Part shown: positions 47,622 to 60,093 of the stretch, one piece after another
Numbering within the stretch: position 1 is the stretch's first letter
How the letters are laid out: the number at the start of each line of letters is the position of its first letter
Made by a program: the position numbers and the translations under genes
Notes under the pieces: model-generated
Told to the model about the DNA's origin: nothing
Database searches by the model: none
The model's input: only the letters and a program-made list of their open reading frames with translations
Assembly: GCF_019649055.1 (NCBI RefSeq)
Contig: NW_026570398.1
Span: 1 to 64,000 of the forward strand
Length of the DNA: 64,000 nucleotides
DNA from: Paramacrobiotus metropolitanus
Taxonomy: Eukaryota > Tardigrada > Eutardigrada > Parachela > Macrobiotidae
Reading direction: 5' to 3'

Positions 47622-48512
47622 TTAATTAAAAGAAATGGCTATAGGGACCCCCTTTCACCCCCGTTATATATAGGCACCCCCTTTTGCACCCACTTAGACT
47701 ATAGGCACCGCTTTCCGATTAATTAATCCCTACCCCCCGTCGCATGCGAAAGCTGCAGGCACTCCTTCCCTACGCGGCCCATGCGTTTTTTTTGGCGGTA
47801 GACGCGGCTGCGGCGCTTGGGCTTTATCATAAGCATGTTTTTGGAAAATCTAATCCCTTTTTTTTAATTAAAAAGTGCACATCCTCCTTCAGTTATCCAT
47901 GCTCTACGGACCCGAAACGAGTGATGTGACCATTAAGTTTCCGGTTGTACAATTGCCCGGCAGGAATCAGTGCGGGCCAGTGGTCTGCGCATGGCAGTGT
48001 GAAATTGTGGAAAGGGCACATGTCAGAACGCTATATTCACCAAAACTCCCATCCAAATTGCCTGGCTGGCAAAAGTTATAGAAGCTGAAATCTTGTTGAG
48101 ATGCCCAGAACGCACCGGACGCAGACCAGCGAACGAGCAAAAACCGTCCTGAAGGGCGATATAATTATGATGCGCGTTGCAGATGGCGTGCGCATTCGAT
48201 CTTTGCTGGCCGATCAGCCCAACCGGCCCATTACTGGAAGGAGTGCCTACTGCCTAGTACGCCTTTTTATGCGAACGCCTGCGTCATGTCAGATTGTAAA
48301 AATAATATTTGTGAACCAAAAAAGCTGTCCAAAAATCTTTTTCAGTCTTTTGGGGAAAAAATTTAAAAATAGGTGCCGATAGCCTGCGGAAAAAACACGT
48401 TACGAGAATTATCTAATAGAAAAGGGGTGCCTGTAGCAAAACAGGGTGCAGAAGGGGGTGCCTATAGCAAACGGGGATGAAAGGGGTGGCCTATAGTCTC
48501 ACTCTTAATTAA
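47622..48512. mobile_element. Inverted-repeat element with TATAGGCACCCC arms
   Basis: Arms run about 80 bp: TTAATTAA, CTATAGG, then ccccctttcaycccc and tataggcacccccttttgcaccc on the left, with the complement at 48425-48512. The middle has no ORF with features. Related single arms are at 34061-34130. The superfamily was not determined. Confidence 0.65.
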
Positions 48513-49354
48513 AATGTACCACACACTGCCATGATTTATATGTAGCCGTAACGCCTAACGGATTGGCACGGTAGCATCTACGTTTCCTTAAATCCAGTTC
48601 AGCTTGATTTAAGCGCTAAAGGTACAGTACCTTTACAGGGGCTGACTATTCCAAAAAACCCTAATTCAGAGAATAGTCACATATCGGTGTATATTCTGTT
48701 AAGCATTACCTGTTGCGGAAAATTTCGCTGTTAACAAGTATTGCTAAATAATAAGTTATCATATCTTCATAATTCATACCCGTCTGAAAGGTAGTCAGAA
48801 TAACCGCAGCGAATAAGAGCGACTTCCAGGCCACCGTCATACGTAATTAGAAAGAACCATTTATAAGAAGCAAATGACCAATGCCTTTAAAAATACCATC
48901 AGGTAGAAAGATAAAGAATGAATTAATAAGCAGAACGATCCAGTTTATCCAGAATCTTGCGTTTGCCAGTCAGACATTCATTGCCCAACGAGATGCCGTT
49001 ACAAATATTACAGAGTATTCCTCACAAGCTTTAAAATGAATAAATATGGGTACTGCAGCTTTGCCAAGCTCATCTATTTCCAACAGTAAGGTATTACAGT
49101 ATAATTCGGATCATGAAAGAGCCGCCAATCTGGGTGTTTTAGCAGTTTTGCAATAATACAGCGTACCGTATCACGGCTTAATCAAAACCACAGCCTAAGC
49201 AAAATTTTTAAAAGCAAGAATGACACAGTACCACTATACCACCATAGTGACGGCAATTAGTAGTAATGTAACATCTGCCTGCATTACAATACTTACTAGA
49301 ACAGTATTACCGGGTTATAAGATTAAACTAGTGAGGTTACTAAATTTCAACTAG
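48513..49354. other. No gene seen
   Basis: AT-rich, without supported ORFs or repeats. Confidence 0.35.
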
Positions 49355-49356
49355 TA

Positions 49357-50594
49357 CAGTGAAACCTCTGAGATACGTACACCTTCGTTCAAAACAAATC
49401 GTACTTAACCTGGAGGTGTACGTAACGTAGAATTGTCCCCCCCCCCCCAGCCCCCTGGGGGTGGCTGTATAATTAGGGGGACCTCCCATATATATGGGAC
49501 GTTTCGTACCAAAGAATAAAACTGGAACGTTTTTTTCCTCCTTGTAGTCACTGTAGTCATCTGTAGATAACCTGTAGACACCCAGTAGACAACCTGTATA
49601 CATCCTAAGAAAACCTAAGAAACCAGGTGACAACAGTGCGTCTACAGTGGTGTCTACGGGCTGTCTACAGGTGACTACCGGTGTATACAGGAGAGTATCC
49701 AGCTGAACCTGAGAAGGCCTGCCTGTATACACCGGTAGACATCTGTAGATAACCTGTAGATACCCTGTAGACAACCTGTAGACACCCTGTAAACACCCAA
49801 AAAAGCCTAAGAAACCAGGTGACTACAGTATGTCTACAGTGGTGTCTACGGGCTGTCTACAGATGACTATCGGTGTATACAGGCAGAGTATGAGCTGAAC
49901 CTAAGAAGGGCTGCCTGTATACAGCGGTAGACATCCGTAGACAACCTGTAGACACCGTTGTAGACACGCTGTATACATCCTAAGAATTCAGGTGACTACC
50001 GATAGGTCTACAGGGTGTCTACAGCATGTATACAGATGTCTACTGTGACTACAAGGAGCGAAAAAACGACTCATTTTTTTTCTTTGGTACGAACCGTGCC
50101 ACAGGTGCCTCCCAGTGTCCCGCAAGGAATACTGTGTACATACTACATAGAATTATACGTGCTGCAGTAGTAATTATGTAATTTACTTTTAGAATTGCAT
50201 CAGTTTCAAAATTTTATGCATGTAAACTGGTAGAGAAGTTACTTTCGCACAACCAGACAGAAAAAAGCATGACAGTTAAGCCCATGGCAAGAGACCACGT
50301 ACCAAATTTGAGCTAGCTTCCTTGATGCTTTCCAGATTTTCACATTTTTTCCACTAGAAGTTTAGAAAAACTCCAAGTCTAAGGTACGGGTGTACGCATT
50401 ACCAGGGTGACTGCGTACAGTCGAGTGCCTAGGCGGTACGGAGAAAAGGTGTACGTGTACGCATCGCAGAGGTGTACGCCACGTAGAGGTTCCCCCCTGT
50501 ACTGCAGCTCACGGAGTAATTCGGTACAAAATTTTTCGTACTTAATTTAGAGGTGTACGTAACGTGGGAGTGTACGTAAGAGGAGGTTTTACTG
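49357..50594. mobile_element. Tc1/mariner (pogo-like) MITE with a nested element
   Basis: Ends CAGTGAAACCTCT and CAGTAAAACCTC (inverted) are flanked by TA (49355-49356; 50595-50596). Subterminal repeats of the type gtgtacgtaacgtag recur at both sides. No transposase. The central 600 bp belong to another element (49496-50100). Confidence 0.65.
49496..50100. mobile_element. Nested palindromic MITE with GTAGACA/TGTCTAC repeats
   Basis: Inverted ends (ggnacgnttcgtaccaaagaa ... ctccttgtagtcac), about 55 bp each. Between them are three roughly 185-bp units (from about 49560, 49743 and 49930), each an internal palindrome of gtagacaacctgtagacacc against gtctacaggtg. Short cctaagaaa pieces occur in each unit. 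Confidence 0.7.
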
Positions 50595-50636
50595 TAAGGC
50601 CAAAAGTGTAGATGAATTTTTTTCTGGAAACTTTAA

Positions 50637-51269
50637 GGGATTTGGCCCGGTACATAGTACCAAATTCGGGCACATACACGGGAACTTTCGCTGTCGCGCA
50701 CTCCTAAACACGGTTTTTGCATTACTTTTATGATTTTGCAGCCAAAGGATTTGTATACGTAGTGAATTGCGCGCAACCTCGGTTCAGGAGTTATTATGAA
50801 ATAAAATCTCAAATGGTGGAGGTGTCATTATGCACCGAAGTTTTCAATTTTACGAAAACATTATGAAGATCGTTTGGTACCGAACCAGCTTTTTACCAAT
50901 TTTTTCAAATTTTAAAATGAATTTTGAAAATTTTAAAAATTAATTTAAAATTTGAATAAAATGGTAAAAAGCTGGTTCGGTACCAAAATGGTCTTCATAG
51001 TAATGCGCGTTTTCATGCAAAATTTGAAGAGCATCGGTTCATAATGAGACTTTTGGTACACCTCCGCGCGTTTAAACTTTTGGAATTTTTATTTCACTCA
51101 TAACTCCCGAACCGGAGGTTGCGCGCGCAAACGGTTTTTTCGCCTATGTATACTAATTCTTTGGCTACAAAATAGCATAAAGCAATGCAAAAAAGTGCTT
51201 GGGAGTGCGCGACAGCGAAAGTTGCCGTGGATGTATACAAATTTGGTGCTATGTACCGGGCCAAATCCC
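50637..51269. mobile_element. 633-bp piggyBac-type MITE, fully palindromic
   Basis: TTAA at 50633-50636 and 51270-51273 flank ends GGGATTTGGCCCGGTACATAG. The arms are about 190 bp and continue as a second, AT-rich inverted repeat (ggtaccgaaccagctttttacca) up to the centre near 50940, so practically the whole element is one imperfect palindrome. The TTAA duplication is typical of piggyBac. A partial copy is at 10636-10891. Confidence 0.8.
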
Positions 51270-51273
51270 TTAA

Positions 51274-51918
51274 CTACAAAACTTTTAGATGAGCGATTGC
51301 AGTCACTTCTTGAACGGTAAGGCACAAACCTATGCAAAACGAGTTCTAAAAAATTGGCGGGCGGCATCTGGGACTGTTTCAACGTCGCTTACGTAAACTT
51401 ATTTCGTCAGTGCTATGTACGTACGTACTCAGATACATTTATTAAGAGGGAAGTTGTAGTTGCGGGCGGCAGTAACGTGCAGTGCAATACAGTACTGTTT
51501 TAGCTACCGCATGCTTCCCCAAAGCAGAAAGATATAATCGAGATTTTTAACTTGAATACTGAGACACGGTAAAGTTAGCTGAAGGTTGTTTTTAAACAAA
51601 ATGTCGCGAAACGATCATGGACCTGTACACAAGCTACAATAAAAATTAATTATATAACGCAATCCAGTTGAATGGTTAGCGCGTTGGCTATGCATTAATT
51701 TTCAGATGGCGCTGACCGAAAAGTTTGGCATTAACAATTATTATGATAACCTCAGCATTCAAAGAATGTCAATACATGTGCAGCATGCTTAGTACTTTGT
51801 ACTTACATTAGCAACCAAAAGCCAGTACAGTGCTGTCTGTGAACAAAACCAACAACTTCAGTATCATGACATTTTCTTTAAATTACTGAGCATCCATTGC
51901 ATTCAATTTGGATTAATA
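51274..51918. other. No gene seen; upstream region of the 51.9 kb ORF
   Basis: AT-rich with no ORF of note. It would contain the promoter of the 51919 gene. Confidence 0.35.
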
Positions 51919-52752
51919 ATGTTAAGCTGGCTTTGGGCAGAAGTTAGCCATTTCTATGGAGTAACGTGGACTTCGCGCAACATCTGCGGACTGCCTGCAG
52001 CATGCATTCTCTTACTGACATCCGTAGGGGGTGAACAGGTTAGATTTACTTCGCGCCACATTCGAAATTCCCCAACATACAGCGATATTGATTACCGCTT
52101 TCGGGACGTTGACGCCATATACATGCCCTATGAACATTATATCAACTGGTTCGAGCAGATAATGAACGAAGTAATGAAAGATCTGCCGTCCAGGTTCGTT
52201 ACCCCGAACCAGAGGAAGGAACTGTTTGGGATATTCGAGGCACTTATTTCTGCAAGGAACGATACGTCCAAATTCGACAACGACCCCAGCATCAGAGACA
52301 TGCTGCTCTGGCCGGATACGGTTAAGAAACCTACCGCTGTGGCAGAAACCGTAAACGTGGTGTACCGTGATGCAGGAGATGCCTGTGTAAGGGCAGCGAT
52401 TGTAGAGAATTTCGAAAAACGTCCGCGCTCACAGTGGAAAGCGTGGGCCAACACGGGAAACGATATCACGTTCGGGCTGCAAGTTGCACCAGAAACCGAG
52501 TACTGTAGCCTGAGCACAATTCGATCCAAGGCAGATGGGTTAGGACCACGTGATGAGAGTTCTTACTTTTCCGGGGGATCACATGCATCACCTTCAGCGG
52601 CATGGCTTCAGTTTATTCGAACACTTACCAAGCCAGAGGATCTTATCGAGTTTATTCGTACTGAAGACCGTTTCGCACCGAAACGAGCTGTTTTAGTGCA
52701 CATGAATTTTTTGTTAGTCAGAACAATGGTTACATACGGCGTTGTTCCGTAA
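51919..52752 (+). CDS. 277-aa single-exon orphan, membrane or secreted
   Basis: ATG 51919 to TAA 52750-52752 with no interruption. Residues 24-37 (GLPAACILLLTSVG) form a hydrophobic segment preceded by a polar stretch, so a signal anchor or a long signal peptide is likely. The rest looks globular and mixed-charge (YRFRDVDAIYMPYEHY, WFEQIMNEVMKDLPSRF, VVYRDAGDACVRAAIVENF), with two isolated Cys and an NDT glycosylation site. No known family. It stands alone, between transposons and the Ly6 gene at 53-56 kb. Length and composition support a real gene; the start could alternatively be an internal exon after ttgggcag. Confidence 0.6.
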   Translation: MLSWLWAEVSHFYGVTWTSRNICGLPAACILLLTSVGGEQVRFTSRHIRNSPTYSDIDYRFRDVDAIYMPYEHYINWFEQIMNEVMKDLPSRFVTPNQRKELFGIFEALISARNDTSKFDNDPSIRDMLLWPDTVKKPTAVAETVNVVYRDAGDACVRAAIVENFEKRPRSQWKAWANTGNDITFGLQVAPETEYCSLSTIRSKADGLGPRDESSYFSGGSHASPSAAWLQFIRTLTKPEDLIEFIRTEDRFAPKRAVLVHMNFLLVRTMVTYGVVP

Positions 52753-53123
52753 TGATAACTGAAGAAACAGAGATGCAAACCTGAAATTTCTTGGCGCCAG
52801 TTTTCCAGATATCGCGCAGTAGCTGTTGAATGGTCAAGATTATTAGATTATGTTTCACTTTTGGACGATATATCTGATTTTAACTAACCTCTTTTGTTTC
52901 GATTAGTTAACTGTTAAGTTAATACTTTCTTCCCATCAAGTGGCACTGTCGCCGACTGATATGCACATACTTATATCTATTCTACGCGGTATCCAAATAT
53001 TACTTATCATAAGATTGATAACTCGAACATCTTAAAAAATGTAACGGTGCTTATTCCTTGATTGTTCTGTAGTTAACTGCAGTGCACAAGGCAGTTAGAC
53101 TGCGCATGCTCTATCACACATTT

Positions 53124-55808
53124 TCACCAGCGCAACGCTTCAACATGGAACCCAAAATAAAAAATCAAAAGAACGGGATGCAGTAAGTTGTACGCGGATC
53201 GGGAAGCCATTATTTCATCCAAAGTTCGGTTGTTGCATAGGTCAGTATTACACAAGCAGTAAACATATGGAGCTTCGCTATCACCGCTTACTTTGCATCC
53301 TGGACTAGGATTGTCCATATATTGGCTGGCTCTGAAAACAAAATTCGAAAAAATTATTCGGAACGCTAGGGGCATTTGAAATTCTGGCAACAAACCATCA
53401 AGATATTAACTAGGTACAGATCTGTATGGTCGTTAGCGGCAGCACAAAGAAAGATCAAAACGATACTACCTGTGTTCTTCTAAAAATACTTACAGATCGT
53501 TATCGCCGAGGCAGCCTTTGCCTCGGAAGTCTTCTGCAACAGAAGAATTTGTCTTAAGCTTGTTTTACGGCACCGTTCTGTCGGTTTTAATGACCGATAC
53601 ATCCGCCGGACGCGTAAGTCTTTTAAATGATTTAGTTTGAGGGACTTCTCTAAATAAGTTTAAAGATACAGTGTATCTACACACTAGTGCTGTCACAAGA
53701 ATATGCCTTTAATTGACAGTGAACAGTAACAGTGACATAAAAATGACAGTGAACATTGAACAGCTACCTAACACGGTAACACCACACCACGAGGCTATTT
53801 CACTAGACACTAGGTATTTCATTGCACTAACCAGGGCACACAGGGAGCTCCCCATTCAGAAAAATCTGAGTTTTTGCAGAAAGGTATTATACCTACGTAG
53901 CATATTTTAAAAAAATAATTTTCGCTGCTATAATTAAGATGGGTGTGGCCAAGCGCAAATTAAAAGCTTCCCCATACCACATACTAGTAAGTACAATACC
54001 AGCACAGGCTTTATGCGTCGCAGTCATTGGTGCGACGCGTAATGCGGTAGCGCGTTAGGCGGCGCCAGAGTGATTTACGAGACGGAGGGATGACCTCTTG
54101 ATCCGACGGCCTAAGCGGCGGCCCACCGGCGCACCCACGACGAAGATTTTTATTATTTAAAATGTGTTATTATCATGTTTGTTTTTGCACATTATGCAAC
54201 AAATTTCTTTTGCTAATTAGCAACACAAACACCAGAAAATGTTGAGTTCTGAAAGTTAATAATTCAGGCTATTATTCAGCGTTGGCAGTGACCACTGCAC
54301 GAGGGTTTCACTTGCCTAGATGATCGGCAGATGCAAGAGCCCACGGCTAATGGCTAGTACGGCAGTGCCCGCAAAATGACTGCGACGCGTAAAAGCCTGT
54401 GCTGGTATTGTACTTAATACTCGTAGCACGTGCCTGCCATGTGGTATGGGTATGCTTTTGATTTGCGCCCATCTTGATTACAGCAGCTGAAATTATTTTT
54501 TTAAAATATACTACGTAGGTGTAATACCTTTCTGCAGAAACTCAGATTTTTCTGAATGGAAAGCCCCTCTATGTGCCCTGGTAAGATAGAGCTGCACTCA
54601 GTGCACTGCACATACCAACTGCTTTTACGGAGATTTTTGCTTTACTGTACCTTTACCACACAACTGTGTATGCCGCACTCAGTGCATTTTCTTTAATGCC
54701 CTTTGAGCACACCGGGTGGCCGAGGTGATATTACTGTACACTGTTTAATGTCTCTTAAACTCGCGCGGGTACAGTACTTGAATTTCTGTAATTTTTTATT
54801 CACCAGGAAGCGTGTTACGAAAGAGGAAGAGTACGTCCAAACCGGAAATTTCTGAGTAAAGTTTTCCAATGGGGTACCATTGCGCAGTTTGAAGTATCTT
54901 TGGTTTACGGGGTAAGGGCATTTGCCCCGGGACCCCCCCTAAACTCGCCACTCCCGATTGCGTTTGATTTTTTAATAGCAAAGCTTGCATCACGATAAGA
55001 TACGCTGGCTGTTAAGCTTTGCGAACTTTTTGTGGTGAGATTTGGCTATTGCCGAAAAAATCAAATTAAAAACAATTTGGTATTTTTTAGCAACTACAGG
55101 TACAAGCCCGTTATAGAAAGTTGTGAACATTATTACAACGAAATAAAGAAAACTGTTGCTTGAGTCATCTGCTTTACTGCAGCGCGCTACGCCATTAAGA
55201 ATTCTATCATTTCTAAGTGTTCTCACTCACTGAATCTGTTATTACAGTATAACATACTGTAGCCACTGCACCAACAGTTCTTTCTATGCGCTTTTTGCGA
55301 GATTTATGTGCTGCTTACGGTGTTCGCCGGTTTTTAAAACGGACTTGTCTTTGTCAGTTATCATCAACTAGTGAGTATTTATCCTGGGTTGCTGGAACTT
55401 CAGTGAGGCAACGTCGCTTTCGTATTCGGAACAATGGATGTGGCGGAAGCGTTAAATGTAATTTTAATTTTTGGATTACATAAATGTTCTTCGATTTGTA
55501 ATTTGTAAGTGTTTGATGAATATAAAAAATACATCCTGTCCTGAGCGTGTGCGACTAGTTTAGCAGGCATTTCTACAGACGAGAAAAATCCGCTTCAGTT
55601 ATGTTAAGATTTTAGGTAAATAGTTACGTACTGTACTTAACGTCGCCTTGATTCACTGCGTAGGCTACCTCTGCACAGTAACTTGTGCGTTTGCACTGTG
55701 TCTTGACATAAGCGCTCAGATTTTGTTTAGCGTATTGATTGGGGCACAGATGTTGTTGTGTAGCCGGAGACGAGCGTGTGCATTCATAACACATGATTGA
55801 TGCGACCC
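53124..55808 (-). CDS. Ly6/uPAR-type protein with GPI signal, two exons found
   Basis: Exon 55632-55808 starts after gttcttttag and carries IMCYECTRSS, LC, VKTQCKRTSYCAEV; it ends A|GTACGT, phase 1. Exon 53124-53329 starts after ttttcagag, phase 1, with PGCKVSG and YVYCLCNTDLCNN, then a spacer and a hydrophobic C-terminus (LLHPVLLIFYFGF), a probable GPI-attachment signal. The two exons make a complete ten-cysteine three-finger domain. The signal-peptide exon upstream was not found. The 2.3 kb intron holds a Harbinger-type MITE. The first exon is strikingly similar to the one at 10260-10421, so these are paralogues. Confidence 0.75.
53831..54581. mobile_element. 751-bp PIF/Harbinger-type MITE
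   Basis: Perfectly placed TAA duplication (53828-53830; 54582-54584) around inverted arms of about 200 bp beginning CCAGGGCACA. The arms match over almost their full length (gcagaaaggtattayacctacgtag, aagtacaataccagcacaggc). Three-base TWA duplications are diagnostic of PIF/Harbinger. It sits in a Ly6 intron. Confidence 0.85.
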
Positions 55809-55902
55809 CTAAAAGAACACGGAAAGACAAAAACCATGTGAATTACAGATTACGCGGACGATAATTGGTCTATTGGACAATTAGTGGTCTACGACTCTTA
55901 AA

Positions 55903-55933
55903 GTCTATTAAACAAAAATTTTGTTTAATAGAC
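55903..55933. repeat. 31-bp palindrome
   Basis: gtctattaaacaaaa...ttttgtttaatagac, stems of 14 bp around three bases. It lies 12 bp from the hairpin at 55946. Confidence 0.7.
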
Positions 55934-55945
55934 AAACGTGCACTA

Positions 55946-56018
55946 CGCATTCTTCCTTTGAGTTTGAGCAACATCGTATTTAGTATGATAGTTTGCTCAA
56001 ACTCAAAGGAAGAATGCG
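55946..56018. ncRNA. Perfect 26-bp-stem hairpin, possible small-RNA precursor
   Basis: CGCATTCTTCCTTTGAGTTT and six more bases (55946-55971) pair without mismatch with 55993-56018, loop 21 bases; partial pairing extends a few bases further out. Size and loop suit a miRNA or siRNA precursor, but the perfect match also suits a MITE remnant, and strand cannot be told. Confidence 0.35.
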
Positions 56019-56427
56019 TGGTTCGCGTTTGTATATTTTATGCTCACAACATACTTCGACAGTTCAGAGTCAAAATTATCGGAGCCAATAACCAAATCAT
56101 TTCGGGTCGGTGATATAACATAATAACTAGATAACGTTTTAAGTAAAGCAGTGTTAAATGACATTAAAAATCCCCTAAAAGCGATACTACGCTTTTGCGC
56201 ACTGTAAGCACAATTAGCTGAAACTCGCAGCTGTCGTCACTGTTTTCTCCGCTGACATAATTATGCTGTGCAGTCTTTCAAAGGAACATTTCTCCAATAA
56301 GTTACAATGACTTACTTAAAACTATTTTCGCCATGGTAACGATGCTGCTTATAAACCAGAGGCTGTAAACAATTGGGTAATACCATAAATGTAGTACGTA
56401 CTTGAGATGACTGATGACTAGTACAGT

Positions 56428-56887
56428 AAGGGTACTCAAACATCCTTTACGAACGGCTCTATAAGTTATAGATGCGATTTCTCTTTAACTCTCACTAGCC
56501 AATGATACTTCTCTAAATCGGTTAATGATAAATTAGGTTTGAATGGGTGTTTACGCATCCCACTTCACAAGAGGACAGAAAGTCTAAGACCATTGGAAAC
56601 ACATTTCAGTAGTCCGCAAAAGATATCTGCACATAAAAGCATAGTGTATATTCCAACTATGCTTAAATTATTAGATGCAGGATCCGTTTCAGTTTGCACT
56701 AGCGATTTCCAATTCAGCGGGCCCTATAACGAAAAGTAACGATTTTGGTACTTTAAGTAAAAGGACTTTAAGAGAGGAAAATTATAGAGCCTTTCGTCCA
56801 ATGGTCGTGCAGAGGCGGAGCCAAAAGTTAAAGGATCTGGCCCCTTTAAGTTACAGAGCCATTCGTAAAGGATGTTTGAGTACCCTT
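56428..56887. mobile_element. 460-bp inverted-repeat MITE
   Basis: Arms AAGGGTACTCAAACATCCTT and about 20 further bases, complementary at 56848-56887. AGT on both flanks (56425-56427; 56888-56890) may be the duplication. No ORF with features. Superfamily not assigned. Confidence 0.65.
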
Positions 56888-56890
56888 AGT

Positions 56891-57970
56891 AAGTAAGTAC
56901 TAGTACTTTTATCAACAGTACTATACTGCTGTAGAGTGGCGCAGTCAGTTGCGTAAGCACGGACGTAGTACTGTACTATGCTACAGAGGGTGAAAAAGTT
57001 TTTATGAAAGATGTTTCAGACGAGCGGAACTTTTAAAGATTCAGTTTGTGCAGTGTAACAACCGGGGTGGCTCACTCTCTGCAGATGGACCAGTGGATCA
57101 TATCACAGCGTGTTTTTGTTTTAATTTAGTGTTATTACCGCTAGTTTGAATATTGTTAGTCTCTAGTGGTATTAATTTGCAATACGACAATTACAGCATA
57201 TCACAGCCATAATGTGCTCCTACTGAGAGCCTGACACTTTATACAAAGGTAAAGGTGGTTAATGAGCATGCACATTGCACAGGCTAACTGACAGCACGCA
57301 GAGAACTACAAAGGCAACTAGCACCATAAGTTCGTTTGAGAAAGGGTATTGTAATTGTAAACAATATAAAATTGTAAATACTGCATAAAGTGCTTGCCAA
57401 ACGAGGGCATTGCGCGGTGGGCCGCCAGCAGAATGTATGGCAGTTAATATGCAGTATTATATCGCTGTGAGCAAGTGCTTGCATGGTACTGCTGTAGTAG
57501 TGCCAATCAGTTATTATTTATGAATTTGAAAGACAGTAGGTTACTGCTTGCTCATTTTAGTTGGAACTGTCATAATTTGTTTGAGTAAAAGTTTGATTAA
57601 TTATCGTCATCGTAACTAAAATTGTCGTTTTAGTCGTAACCTTGCTCCCATTGAAGATTATCCGCCAAGGCCAGAGAACAGAAAGGGTAGCCCTTTTCTT
57701 CAAGGAAATCCTAGTTAGGACGTTATCTGAAATCTGCCGACTGGGCTACACTGCGAGGCTGTTTACTCCTTTTCGCACTTGAGAAGCAAAAACGTTTTCT
57801 TAAGGTCTGCCACAATGCGTCTCTCATGTCGCGCAGCGCGCGTGAACTGTTTGCGGTCAGAAACAGAAACACTAGAAAGAAATTTTGCTCATCCTATGCG
57901 GCAATTCACCAGATTCAGACGAGAAGCGTGAAACAAATTAATATTAACATACAGTTTTGCATATTTACTG
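56891..57970. other. No gene seen
   Basis: About 1.1 kb with no supported ORF or repeat. Confidence 0.35.
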
Positions 57971-59748
57971 CTAAGGCTTTGCAGTGGTAGTAGTTAAAGA
58001 GCTTTCATTAAAGCGTTCAGGAAAGGTAATATTTGGCGTAGTATACGGTTCTCCCTGCCCGTTGCATAAAGAAGAACCGCAAATGGCAATTTCTGCTTCG
58101 ACAAGGGACCGGGTACGCATTTGCGCATCAATCCATACGCGACTAAAGTAACCTTTTCCACAGTCCCGGGCATAATGAACTTTATCTGTAAATAGAAAGA
58201 TAGAGATGTGAATTATGCCTGTGAAACTTTATCATAGTGCAAAACGCCAACAATAAAAAAGTAAGTTAGTGTTAATTTTAATGGCGCATTTTTAAAATGT
58301 CCCACTTGTAGTCACCCTTCAAAAACGGTGAACTGTTCTTCCGTACTTAACACCATTTTACATAAATACGTAATACGTATACATAACGAACGTTCACCAG
58401 AAGTGCAGTAGAGCTAGCAAAAGCTCTAGACTGGGGCTCCTGTCGTTTCAGTTTTTCTGCATTTCTCAAAAACCGTTCATTTTATTGTTAACTAATTAGT
58501 TCTCACATTTGTTTTGCCCCCGCCATTAGAGCAGCAACCTGTGCTTATTACACCCTGAGCTTCCAAGGCTAAAAGAATAAAAAAGTGTCCGTACTTAGAC
58601 ACGATTCGTTTTCAAAAGTCTTAGTGAGTTCGCATTAGCCAATTCCAGATTGCGGAAGCCCGCATAAGCCCACATTTGGCAGGTCTTAAAATGGCGTGTA
58701 TGACTATTGACCGGTACAATTTGATAACTATACATAATGGCTCGCAGAACTTTTACCACAGAGTGCACAGCAGTACGCAGTACTCGGTATGTTGGGAAAA
58801 CACCACCTCCATAATATGTGTGCTGCTCTTTCACGTGCGCCGCCGTGCACTTATACTTTGAGATTCAAGTTGTAGGGCCACTGCTGATACGTCAGGCCAA
58901 CATCGCGAAAAACGTAGTCCTTTAACCAAGGGTTGACATAACGAACCAAAACGACAAAACCACTTTCCAAGTCAAAGAGTCAATCGGAGGCCTTGGTGCC
59001 TACTTGAGAATTCGCTAGGCTGAACGGGCTTTTTGATTTTCCCGTTTGAAAATCTGTTTGCCACCCAAGCAAATTCCTGGACGGAAAATTGCTTAGTTTT
59101 CTTTTAAATCAGCAATTTAATTGCCGCAGTGGACTGTATGACTCGTTTCCGGCGCAGATGGTAAACAGTTAAACAAAACATTACAAAAATTATCTTGGCT
59201 CAGTTTCTTGCCTCAGTTTAATTGATTCTTACCTCAGTTTCTGGACGATCACTTTTAAACAAATTTTGCAAAACACTTACTTCAAAGGCTTTCAATAACC
59301 GTTTTCCACAAAGCTATGATCTTGGTAATGCAGGCCCAAGGACGCGGCTCAATTGTCCGGTGAAAATGTTTGCCAGAAGGAACTTTTTTATAACTCTCAA
59401 ACGTGTTTTTTTTCTCACCGCACCATGGCCAACCACATACTGTGGCGCGGTGTAACCGTTACAGATACCAATGGTTACTACTCAAAAACCATCGCCGGCC
59501 TGCACAGGTGCACTACAAGAGATCTCGCCACTACTGTACACTTGAGAATTCTGAAATCATCTCAATTTCATTCGGGATTGCAGTCATACCTCTGACGTAC
59601 ATCTTTAAGTTTATTGCCATGTTATAATGCCGGATTGTGGTGCAAGTCGTAGTTCCAACGTCGCAAGTCTTTTTATGATACTCATAGGCCCCTTTGCAGT
59701 CGTCCCCAGAGCCAGAACATGAATAGCATTCCCATGTTCTTATCATGC
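57971..59748 (-). CDS. Ly6/uPAR-type protein, two exons
   Basis: Exon 59590-59748 starts after ctttgatttcag and carries TWECYSCSGSGDDC, KKTCDVGTTTCTT; it ends AGAG|GTATGA, phase 1. Exon 57971-58185 begins after tctatttacag in phase 1 with ARDCGKG and IAICGSSLCNG, the last being the C..(S/D)LCN signature, and closes with an Asn/Thr-rich tail at TAG 57971-57973. The second exon lies entirely below the usual ORF length and is visible only by its phase and Cys pattern. No hydrophobic C-terminus follows, so a secreted product or a further exon is possible. The start (MLALISG just upstream) or a separate signal exon is unresolved. Confidence 0.7.
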
Positions 59749-60093
59749 CTGAAATCAAAGCCAGCATAAAATACTGCAAAAGACTCTTTAAGAATTTGAA
59801 TTATACGCTTAGGGTTGTTCGGCCGACATACACAAAGCGAAAATTTGAGAAGCGACGGTGTCTAACACATTTATTACCAAACCTGGATTTTGATCTTGAC
59901 ACGATTTATTCGAATTTGTTTCACTGTCTGTCTTCGTGTGTGCGGCGTGAGTTGGATATAAGATGTTGTTTTGCTGTACTTTAGCATGTGTCAGTCAGTG
60001 TGTGTGATATTGATCACTCTATCATTTCATCTACTATTCCTTGTTTCTGGCCATCTCACTACTGTGTGTGCTTGTGTCAGTTCAGTGCACTTA

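Noticed and set aside
54051-54130. GC-rich tRNA-like stretch within the Harbinger-type MITE
   Set aside because: No A or B box and no cloverleaf; it is part of the element's interior.
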